Source: Glandiceps talaboti
Lineage: Eukaryota > Hemichordata > Enteropneusta > Spengelidae
Length of the DNA stretch: 64,000 bases
Direction: 5' to 3'
Assembly: GCF_964340395.1 (NCBI RefSeq)
Contig: NC_135549.1
Coordinates: forward strand, 18,713,342-18,777,341
The position numbers and the translations under genes are program-made. Below the pieces are notes generated by a model. The model saw nothing but the letters and a program-made list of their open reading frames with translations, searched no databases and was not told the DNA's origin. This document shows positions 50,701-61,400 of this stretch, one piece after another (position 1 is the first letter of the stretch; each line of letters starts with the position of its first letter).

Positions 50701-53048
50701 GTTACCTGGTAGGTTACCTTGTAAATTGTATGCCTCTTACCACAAGGTTCTAACCTGTTCATTGCTGGCTGGGTTTGATTTAAAAGAGGTATGTACAACA
50801 TGTAGGTAAGAAGGGTAATGCTCATTCTGGCCCATGCTACCAAACAATTTAACAAATTTCTGAATTTATTTGGACCAATAAAGATTATTATTATAATTAC
50901 ATGTAATTAATTAATTGCTTGAATTCTATGTTTCTATTCATGTAGCAGTACTTAAAATGCATTCAATTCACTGGTATGCTAACCTAAGTTTGTTTATTTT
51001 AGTGTTACATTGCTTGGTTGTAAGTCAACGTATGTAGACCAGGTACAGACAATGATAAATTCTGACTTGGATCAAGATAAGGTATATTCTGTGTATGAAG
51101 TGGTTGAGCACATCATTAATGTCCTAGATGTTGCCCCAACTGACAGGTACGCACACTACAGAGTAATTAAAATCAACACAATTGGCATTCAATTCAGTTT
51201 GATTTATTTTGATGCAATCCAATCCAAATTAAATTTAAATTGATTCAGTATGGTTAAATTCGGTGTGATTCAAATTCAGTTTGTCAATTTGATTAAATTC
51301 AAGTCATATTATTTGTCGTATATAATTTTGCTTCTGGACCTATCACTAGTATCATTAAAGAAGTAATGTTTAAGATTAACGACTTGTCAAGAGCAGCTGC
51401 TCTATTAGTAGTTTCACTGCATACAATTCTGTTATCTTACGTGGCATGACTTCAGAACAGACAAATAATTCAAGTTCTTTTGTTTACAGCCTGATGATAA
51501 ATACTGATGTCAAGTACAAATACTGTTCACGGTTTTTGAAGTTGAACCATGTGAAGTCAGTGTGTGGATGGAAATACATATGTCTCACTCCTTATCAAGC
51601 CTGTCAAACTCATTTCTCTGCTCAGGACAGTGGTGGCTCATCCTATACAGTAAGTTCTTATGATTCGAAGGGAGTCTCAAAAATGCATATAATGCAGAAT
51701 AGTGAGACTTTGGTCTAAAAATGTTGAACAAAAAAGAATAGAGAGGCGATTTGGTCTAAATAATGTTTAACAAAAAAGGATAGTGGAGATTGATTGTACT
51801 TTGTTTGATGAGATACTGATGTGAGTAGCATGTAAACCAAATGAAAATGTACTTAGAAAAATCAAGTTCTACTCCCAATGATTGTTATTTACATTGTGTA
51901 TATTCTTTTTAAAGACTGATGTGGAAATATGGCTTGATTGCTTATATGTACATAACCTCTATTTCCTTCATAGAGGTATAATAAAATAATTCAACCATAT
52001 TCCCTGATCAGATTTTAATCAGATTGCATATTTGTATGTACCATAAGTTCATTATCATTTACATAGATTTTTCCTTGTGTCTTTTTCTAATAGAACAATC
52101 ACCAGACTAGTAACCCAACAATCATAGATGACTTTACAGACATGTCTTCAGACTACTGTGGTATTTGTTATGATGTCATCAGTGATTCACAAGATGCTAC
52201 ATCTCTGCACAATTGTAGACATTGGTTTTGTAACAGCTGTTGGAGAATGCATGTCAGTGCCAGAGTTCAGCAGGGAGATATCTCAATAACATGCCCAGTA
52301 AGTTTTGATTATAATCTGTCAGTCCTGTTAGTGAAGCATTTGCCTGCCAGATCTGAATTTGATGTAAAGAACTTCTTTTTAAACAATCTATATTAAGATT
52401 AACAAGTTAAGGCTGTGTACACATTAAAGAAGATCCTGTGAGAAGAATAAACAGGTCACAGATATTAACCTGTATGTAAAAATTGTTTTTGTTTTATTTT
52501 GCATTGTATACATGTTTAGGTTTATACATGATCATTTCTGTTGTTTCCTTGTAGAAGACAGCCAGGAATATCATAGTGACTGTATGCTAAACATAAGATG
52601 ACAAGTAATATGCAGTACTAGTATTAATACTCAGATTTATTTTCATTCTGATAGGAATATAAATGTAAAGAAATGGTTGATTTAGTAACATTGATGTCTG
52701 TAATGACAGTCAGTCAGTACTACAACTACACAAGACAACAAAGTGAAAGCAAACTCAACTCCAAATTAAACTACCAGTGGTGCCCGTCTTCAAAATGTGG
52801 CAGAATTGTCCAATTTGACCAGTCTTGTCAAAGCACAAGTGTATCTGTCAACTGTGATTGTGGTAAACTGTGGTGCTCTGAATGTAAAGAAGAGGCCCAT
52901 TGGCCAGCTACGTGTGACCAGGCGACAACTTATAGAGACTTGAGAAAAAACAATGGTGAGTTTTAGTATTCAAGGAGTTGAAATGTACTTAGAATAATAG
53001 TCTTACAATGCCTATACTTACTAAAGATTTGTTGCTGTGTAACTCCTT

Positions 53049-53383
53049 AAAGTTGCTATATGGATGAGGATTGGGTATTTATTTTGGATTTTGAATTTAT
53101 AAAACAATTTTACCATTGCTTCCAACTTGAAAAATTAATGTGAAAGAACACATGTCAAGTCCATGTTTGTAACAACATAAATCACAAAAGATTAATAAAA
53201 TGTGTAAAATGTTTGTTACTGTATGTACAATAACAAACGTTTTTACATATTTTTTTTCTTTTTGCAATGTATTAAGTTACAAACACAGGCTTTAACAATG
53301 TTATTTCACATTAAAGCCTTGATAAAATCGTTTTCTAAATTCAAAATCCAAAATAAACACCCTCATCCATATGGCCACTATAA
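53049..53383. mobile_element. MITE with roughly 60-bp inverted ends, RBR copy-2 intron 9
   Basis: The left end (ATATGGATGAGG, TTTATTTTGGATTTTGAATT) is inverted at the right end (AATTCAAAATCCAAAATAAA, CCTCATCCATAT) with only scattered mismatches over about 60 bp. The outer limits are approximate; a TA target duplication is possible. Copy 1 lacks it: its intron is 281 bp against 598 bp here. It contains no gene. Confidence 0.8.
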
Positions 53384-56229
53384 ATTACATGTTGTTACTC
53401 ATGTTTAGGAATGGTTAACATAAGCACCGACAGCAATGAATTTTTCAATCTTCATGCATACTCTTCAGTGTTTATATTGTTTCAAATTATCATTTATTGT
53501 ATTCAGGGTAACATTTGTTCTAAAACTGTTTAATCGTTTTTTCCTCTATACAGGTGATGACAATAATCATACATCTTTTTTAATATCCTTTGTAAAAGTG
53601 AAGAAATGTCCTGAATGTAGATACCCAATGGAGAACAGTGGTGGGTGTTCACATATGATATGTCGTTGTGGGATTCGTTTCTGTTGGGATTGTTTAACAA
53701 GTTGGGATAGTGCCAATCATGGATGGCTCAGTTGTCAAAGAAATAAAAGAAATTTTGAGGTGCGTTTTGACCAGAATGCTCAATGTAACATAGTTGAATA
53801 CAGTACTTATAAATCGGGATTAGGTTTTCAGAACAACTTAGGGTGTGAGTCTTGATAAAATTTGTTTACTTATTATTAAACATGTTTTATTACATATCTA
53901 CCCATGATTACTTGCACCGATGTGTTCAGATACTAAAGGTATTTGCACTGCAGGGCAACACCAAATACTTGTATGCAAATGATATGGAAATGATGTAGCA
54001 ATCATTCATTGTACACAAAGCATGTGACCACAAAGTATCGTTGTTATGAAAATTTGCTGTTTTTCGGATAAACATGTGATAACAACTGAACCCTATGACA
54101 CGTGAGTGCCAGTGTGAGTACTTGGGAGTATATGATTAACACTCATGCTTGCATTATTTTCTGCTGCACTTTCTCTTGCTATATGCTTGTGAAAGTACAG
54201 GTGCAGAGCACTGAACAAGCACTAGAGCAAATACCCCGAGTATGCCACTCTTGCACTTGCGTGTCATAAGGTTCTGTCATAGTATGGAATATGTTAAATG
54301 TAGAGTACCCTTTTGTATGTCTGTCATTATCTCAGGATGAATCTTTGATGTTTACACTACAGGCTATAAAATGAAATAAGATGAAATAAATACAATAATT
54401 TAGCTATTGGTGTTGAATTTTACTTTTTTTTCCCCTTTTAGACGGTTGCATTGTATGGATACCATAGTGTTTCTTTTCACATGGACTTTTATCAGATTTC
54501 TGTGAAATATCACAAAGCAAGGTCTCACATGTCCCTAGCAAAATTCAAAAGAGCTGCAAAGAAGTTGGCAGGAAAATTGGTAAGATTTATATAATCAATA
54601 CAATGTTAATCAAAATTATAGCAATAATGTCTGTGAATAGAAATCTTTCGATTGGAAAAGGTACCAATGCAGAATAGATTTGAATTCATCTACTCCAAAC
54701 AATATCAAGTATGAGGATTTATCCTTGCAGGGTTAATCCCGAATCATCATCTATTTTCAACTATATTTTTTGGAATGAGGACATTTTGTCTTTAACAAGT
54801 TTTTATGGTATACCAATACAGAACACTCAATATTACATTAAAAGTTGGGTGTATTATAACAAATCTTCCATTTTTCTTTTAAATAGTTTTTGCAGAAGAC
54901 GAAAGTGAAACGTCATAAACAAAGTGTGCCACTGTATACGAGAGGGTCTGTATCCGATATCAGCCCTGATTGTTCAGGATACAATTCATCAGACAGTGAT
55001 AAACACAACACGATAGATTTGAAGGAATCACAAACATCTTTATCACATGAAAACAATGACATGTTTATAGACTGCAAACAATTTGTAAAGGAGATTTCAC
55101 AGTTCTATGCAGAGGTAAGCAAGAATTTAAGATATGTTAGTTTGGAGTTGATGGTATTGCATCTGGTTTAAGACTTGGTATTCAAATCACAGAGTACGTG
55201 CCAATCACCATTACGTTATCTGTTATGTTTTTATTTTTGTGTATGGAAGAAATTGCGAGTTGATACAATTTGCAGCATGATTAGTAGCAGTGGGTGTGCT
55301 GACATACACAATATCACTATGTTAATTCTATGTCACATACAGTCTTGTTCCATACCAAATACTGCTTGTATTGTGAAGACATATATTATCTCTAGCATGC
55401 AGTTTTGAATGTGGCACCTTTGTAGTTTGACATCACATTGTCTGTAATTAATAATTTTTAGATGTTTTGAGTTCATTATATAGATTATATATTTCCTGTT
55501 GTAGAGACTTGCTTAATGCTTAAACATTAATATTTTGTTCCACAGATTGTTTATGTGACTGAGCATGTTGCAGTGTTATGTGGCAAATGTTCAAAGAGAA
55601 AGAGAAGTAAAGTTATCCTACAAGTGTTGTGGCAGTTAGAATTCGTCATTTCCATGATTAATCAGGTATGTTACAACATTTTACATCACTTCACAACTGA
55701 TAGAATTCACGTCTTATAACCTCAAGTTGTTTCTGATACTGAGAAATAATTTGTTTGAAAATAATATAACCATGGACATTGTGTGATGCTAAGAAACTTT
55801 GGGGACCATTTATAAAATCTAGACTCATCAAACTTTAAATATTAGTTGTTGTATATGTAAAAGTTCATACCCTACATCACAAAAAGTTGCTGTAATTTTC
55901 ATTGTTTGTTAGTACCACTTTTAAATGTAGAATTTGGTGTTACAATCAATATTTTGTCTAAAGGTATGTAAGAAAAAGTTGATGCTTCACTTTCTATTTA
56001 GGTTCAGCAATATTTAACTAATAATTTGAAATCATGTCATACTGGTTAAAAATTTACATATAGTGAAAATGTGTGTAGCTGTAGGTAGTGCATATAAGTG
56101 TGTGTGTGTGTACTAAATAAATTACATTATCTAACTCAATGAGAAAGTACTGCCATCACAATAAACATCCTGATAATTAGTGTTAACTTGAAACATTGTC
56201 GATGGTGGACCGTTTCGTTCGTACGCCTC

Positions 56230-56552
56230 TTAGGCCAAAAAAAAAATATCTGGTTCTGGTCAGGGTAAACTTTCTAAAGTGGTGCGATGACGCAAATTTT
56301 TTTTTCCTATTTTTTTTTTTGCAAATTAGTACTCTGTTTTATCATATTCATCTCTTGAAAAACTTCCTTTTTCTTCGAAGCAGTTTAGGCTTTGTATTTA
56401 AAGCAGTCTTGGCATGTAGGGTAGATTTTAGCTGCTTGTTCTCCTGATATCAGGAACGGGAAAGCAAAAATTGTCAAAAAAAAGGATCGACGCGAAGGTA
56501 TTCAGGGCACTCACGTGCTGACCAGAACCAGATATATATTTTTTTGGCCTTA
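56230..56552. mobile_element. MITE family C-related foldback, RBR copy-2 intron 13
   Basis: It starts TTAGGCC, an A run, ATATCTGGTTCTGGTCAG and ends with the inverse, CTGACCAGAACCAGATAT, a T run, GGCCTTA. The ends resemble family C (TTAGGCCTAA...GGTTCCGGTTAC), but the inner part is different, so it may be a sister subfamily. Copy 1 intron 13 (43684-44268) has no such element. Confidence 0.82.
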
Positions 56553-56788
56553 CCTATGCAGTTTGGGTTTGAATCCATCCTAAAAAATAAAATAAATTGA
56601 CACGTTGAATACTAGTAACTAATTCATCCTTTATTGTTTATGTGCAGCTTATAGTTGATGGTGAAGATGGTTACAAAGAGAACTTTCCAGACAGACTATG
56701 TTCACTAATGAGATGTGGTGTTGATGCTATTAAGACTTTGGTACGATATGTCCCCAACTTGCAAAGAAGACTTGCACAACAACACTAA

Positions 56789-58358
56789 ATCACCATATAT
56801 GTAGCTCGAAAATTGTCAGATCCTGCTTAATTGATTATGTTGATACAAAACTGTAAACCTTCAATGCATCAAAACACACTGACCATTATCACTACTTTAC
56901 AATGTAACACATTGTCCCAATATGTTTCTGTTACTTACAGTTTATACCAATGTACAATACTTGTGTTTAAAATGAAATTTAGCATTGAGTTCAAGCATAG
57001 TCCGTGTACTACAATTTCAAATAAGGCTTCTAAGAAATGTGAGTGTACTATAGAATACACTGGAGGAGGCAGAAAATCACACCTGCAGAAACCCATGCAT
57101 AAGTTGTAATGTTCAGTTTACAATTTTACAAAATCTTGTGAATAAAACTTAAAGTATTTTACATGTACTTTGTCTTGAGTGACTAGAAACTGTATGAACG
57201 GCCTATCCTATAAAATAGAATGGATCAGAATAGATTGCATTGCACAAGTAATAGCATATAGCATGGTTTTCTAAATGTCACATCATATAGCTGTTTGTCC
57301 AGGCAGTGATAGACAAACAAGTTTTTATTTCCATCTATGCACAATGCTTCATCGCATCCCTTTGTCTTCCACCTTGATCAATGGTATATACAAACTAGCC
57401 AAGTTTCAAATACATTATACATAGTCTGTGGACTTTTGTTAGTGGTACAACAGATGAAAACTTGTATCAGCTGTATGTGTGCGTGTGTGTCACTATGAGG
57501 GTGAATATCAGACTTTAAACTTTAATCAGGAAATAACATGACAATTTACTAAATATGGCAAACCTGATAACATAGTTCATTATGTATATTTATGTATATA
57601 TTCAGTGTACATCTCTGTTCTACATCTGTGATAGCCACGTTTTACTCTTGATGTGCTTTATGATTAACGTGACAAATCACCCCAACTTTATAAAGCAACA
57701 TTTATGTCTCCCTTTCCATCAATTTCTCGATTTTTATTAAATATCAATTCTGGGGGAAATACCTACTTGAATTGACAATATGTATGAGAAATTGACATTT
57801 AATCTTGGCAACTTTACCATGTTTATTAGTCTTTAACTAACTAACTGTGAGTGGAGGTGTAAATCGTAACGATACCATATAGGATTTAGCCTATATAATT
57901 ATGTTTATCTACTTGGGTGAATATTGTGAACAACATATACCAAGTCTGTGTTAGTAACTCAATAAATTGCAAAACAAACTGAAAATGATATTTTAAAAGT
58001 TTCTTGTACACACAGGGTGTTATTTGTAAATAATCTGGATAAACAAAGTAATCATTACGTCATGTGTAAGGTTCTTGCATACATATTTCATTTTCCGTAT
58101 AATGAAACGTCATTATGCACATACTTTGATTTCTCGTGTTTACTTATCATTACAAGTGATTACTTGCCTTTAACGAGTTTGTTTACAAATCACTTTGCGT
58201 ATGTACAATAACTTTTCATACATTTTTAAAAATAATTATTGATATTTTTTGTAATTTCTTTAAATACAGCCAAATAATTGGGCAATTACGTTTCTCTGTG
58301 TTTTTCAAGTACCGATAGAAAAACATCGTAAATTTTTTTTATTACTAAAAATTACACC
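56789..58358 (+). other. 3' UTR and downstream flank of RBR copy 2
   Basis: The AATAAA at 57141-57146 follows the stop at 56786-56788. At about 57650-57930 there is a block absent from copy 1; it includes the dispersed repeat shared with 31913-31975. The last part continues to the end of unit 2 at 58358. On the minus strand an AATAAA (TTTATT at 58339-58344) here could be the polyadenylation signal of the SLC22 gene. Confidence 0.55.
57141..57146 (+). terminator. Polyadenylation signal, RBR copy 2
   Basis: AATAAA about 355 bp after the stop codon, at the same relative place as in copy 1. Confidence 0.65.
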
Positions 58359-58451
58359 TAATAGCCATTTCTCACAATATGACCACTTAATATATGAATA
58401 ACTCATTATCAAATGTTAGTATATATTTCCTTAATGACTAGATGAATACTT

Positions 58452-61400
58452 TCATAGACGGCAATCGTCTTCAAATCCTTTATTTGTGTTAGACTTATCA
58501 CCGTCCGTGCCACCATTTGCCTGGTTTTCGTTAGCCATACCTCTTTGCTCACGTATAGATGTCAGTTCGTTTTCTTCATTCTTTGATTTCATCTTTGGGT
58601 CTTCTGCATCCTGCTTATAATGTTTTCTGTCAGTGGGAATTGCATACACAAAATCAAGTTATCCTTCACAACTTTGGTTGGCGGAAAATATATGGTTGCT
58701 TTCAGAAAATCAACATATATATTTAAATGTTACAGCACACGCTTGGGGAGGGATTGCGTAGCAAAAAATGCAGTTACGAAACCTGAAACAAAACATCGCC
58801 TGGCTTGACATAATTTTACTAAGACTGCTAAATTTCACTTTTTGGTCAACAGATATCCTACACACAAAGGAACATTTTATTGTCTCGACAAATATCTCTG
58901 CTTGCAAGATTTTTGTTGAGCCAGACGATAAAATGTTGCAGTGTTGGTAAGATTTTTGTTGAGCCAGACGATAAAATGTTGCAGTGTTGGTAAGATTTGT
59001 GTTGAGCCAGACGATAAAATGTTGCAGTGTTCGTTGGTTGACAAAATACTGTACCAAAGTTCTAACATGCTAAATTACAACACACAACTACTGTAACAAC
59101 AAGAATTATTGACATTTATCAAATTTTGATTATTCATTCATTCATTCATTCATTCATTCATTCATTCACCCACCCACTCACTCACTCACTCACTCACTCA
59201 CTCACTCACTCACTCACTCACTCACTCACTCACTCACTTTAAGTGATGTTCCAAATCATTCGTCAATTCTGATCATTGATTGATTGATTGACTCACTCAC
59301 TCACTCACTCGCTCACTCAATTTAACTTACGTTCCAAAAGTTTCTCCCTCTTCAATCGTTTCTGGAAGTTTCCGATTTCTTGTTTCAGGTAAATAGAGTA
59401 CCGTCAACCCAGCAATCACTGATACACCACCCATTACAACAAAGGGTAACGGAGTCCAATACACAGACAATAACATCACATATGGTGATATGATACTACC
59501 AACACGAGCTGACATGGACGATATACCCATACCTGCATTTCTGTGAATACAGAATGTGTAGTAGAAAGTGTACACTTTCTAAATAAAAGTTAAATTTTCA
59601 TTCCGAGTCTTGGTCCCAAAAACTAGTTTATGGCCGAGTCATCGTAAATGTTGCACATCTTTCATAATATGCCTGTTCTTGATTTTATTTTTCTAATTTA
59701 ACCATGAGCTCAAATTCAAAATGGATATTCTCAAAAATAGAATTTGGCATAGGTACATCGTAAATACTTTGTGGGTGCAACAGGAATAACAATACCCTGT
59801 TACGCCTAAAAAATGTTTGGTTCCGGTTACTTGACCCCAGCTAGTTTTTCAATGCCGACGCTAAACCTTTTTTACGTATTCGAAAAGAAATTAAATCGCG
59901 AAAATTGTGTGAAGTCTCGGGAGAAATAGTGGATACGGAAACTGACACCAACTTTAAAAAGACAAATTAATATAAAACTTTTCTTCCAATCTGTAATGGT
60001 TGTACATCTGATGTGAAGAAACAAATAACACGGAAAACATAACTACCTGAACTAGACACTCATAGATGGAAAATATCTACCTACCATAAGCTTACCTATT
60101 CTAAAATTGAGCATAATCGGAACCACCCAATTGTTTAGGCCTTATAACAAACACAGTGGCACCAAGACTCTTTTTCCACTTTTCATGTCAACAAGGTGTT
60201 TAATTCTTTGTAATAAATGTAGCAACTGTCATTAATGTTTATGATTTGTACATATATCAGGAGTGAGTCGAGAAAACTTTACAAATTAACATGATGGGCC
60301 TATTAATTTACCTTCGAAGCGATGCAAAATCGCATGCTTTTACTTTTTATTTTTATCTAACGGGGGCGTTACATGTATTTTGCTGACCTCGTCAGTACCA
60401 TTTTCAGCAGTGTATGGTGATATTTCACTGAATCAAGGGAGGAAACACGCAATAATACCATGATATCCCAGGCCCCTTTGAAGAAACGTATTTATTTATT
60501 TATTTATTTATTTACTCATGAACCAACAGGTTGCCCCAATCATAGGTTTGTAAAAAAGCAATAATAATAAGTTTGAATGTTGAAAATCGATGTCTCAAAA
60601 TAAAATTCCCCACTACATGTTTCTGAAATTATGATAATATACAAATTTGCCAAAAAAACCCAGTTTTTTGTGATAGTTCATCTTCAGCATCTTTTTGTTC
60701 TTGTTGAAGTGACGTGAAACGTACCTGACGACTGTTGGGTAGATCTCCAATCCGTACACGTAGACTAGAGCGAATACTCCAGAAATACATAGTTTGGCTA
60801 GCATAGCTACTGCTATGGACAATTCAGTAATTTCTGAAATCATTAGTGAAACAATGATACATTACAACAAGGAAATCTTGAACTCGATATGTAAACAAGT
60901 TTTAAATGCTCATTTCTAGAATGTGTATTATGTTTAATGTGTGGCGAACACCAAAGAAAGGTCACATTTGGAGAGAGAGGCCTAATGAAACTCTCCATTT
61001 TATGATCATTGAAGCAACTTACTAAATTTTTTTGAAGTCACGAAATCAAACACTGATCATGATTATTGACATACCTATGGGTACACTGAGAATGAGAGCT
61101 AACCCTCCAATAACTGCGAAACCACATAGTGTCAAACGTCGGCCAATAGCCTTCATCAACCACAATGCTATCAAGCAAGCAGGAATTTCTACAAAACCAG
61201 CCAAGGCGAACGTTATGTATGGGTTTTCACCTAGTTGGTCAGTGTTTAGAGCAATGCCGTAGTACACGAAACTACATGAAAACCTGAGATGAAAAAGAGT
61301 CAATATGTCAACAGACAGTAACTTTTGATGGTTTTCAATGATGAAAGGTTATAGTTTTTTAAGTCAGCAGCACAATGAATGAATGAAGAGTACCACTGTG

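Larger units (their letters stand above)
48267..56788 (+). pseudogene. Ariadne-like RBR E3 ubiquitin ligase, copy 2, frameshifted in its first coding exon
   Basis: Exons: 48216-48482 (ATG 48267), 48665-48873, 49244-49496, 49841-50597, 51003-51146, 51490-51649, 52094-52297, 52655-52955, 53554-53759, 54442-54579, 54887-55114, 55546-55665, 56648-56788. All but the first stay open and in phase with copy 1. In the first, a net 8-nt insertion near 48296-48310 moves the frame into a TGA at 48315-48317, so the original start yields 16 residues; the frame reopens downstream. An ATG at 48682 in the next exon could start a protein of about 947 residues that keeps the acidic linker and the whole RBR module. 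RING1, IBR and RING2 ligands and the GGC catalytic cysteine are all present. RING2 differs strongly from copy 1 (about 15 of 69 residues in its exon), while the IBR exon differs by one. Either a young pseudogene or a working N-terminally shortened ligase; sequence alone does not decide. Confidence 0.8.
45687..58358 (+). repeat. Tandem duplication unit 2 (RBR ligase copy 2)
   Basis: Unit 2 begins AATGTATCGTCTTTCTACTG directly after the end of unit 1 and ends at TTATTACTAAAAATTACA, 94 bp from the SLC22 stop codon. Extra length relative to unit 1 comes from insertions at 46434-47785, 53049-53383, 56230-56552 and about 57650-57930. Coding exons keep the same lengths except exon 2 (+8), exon 3 (+18), exon 4 (-9) and exon 14 (-3). 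Confidence 0.88.

Noticed and set aside
58710-59057. Antisense and sense frames over 58620-59068 as extra SLC22 or separate genes
   Set aside because: They follow the 43-bp tandem repeat; the SLC22 exons on either side join in phase without them.
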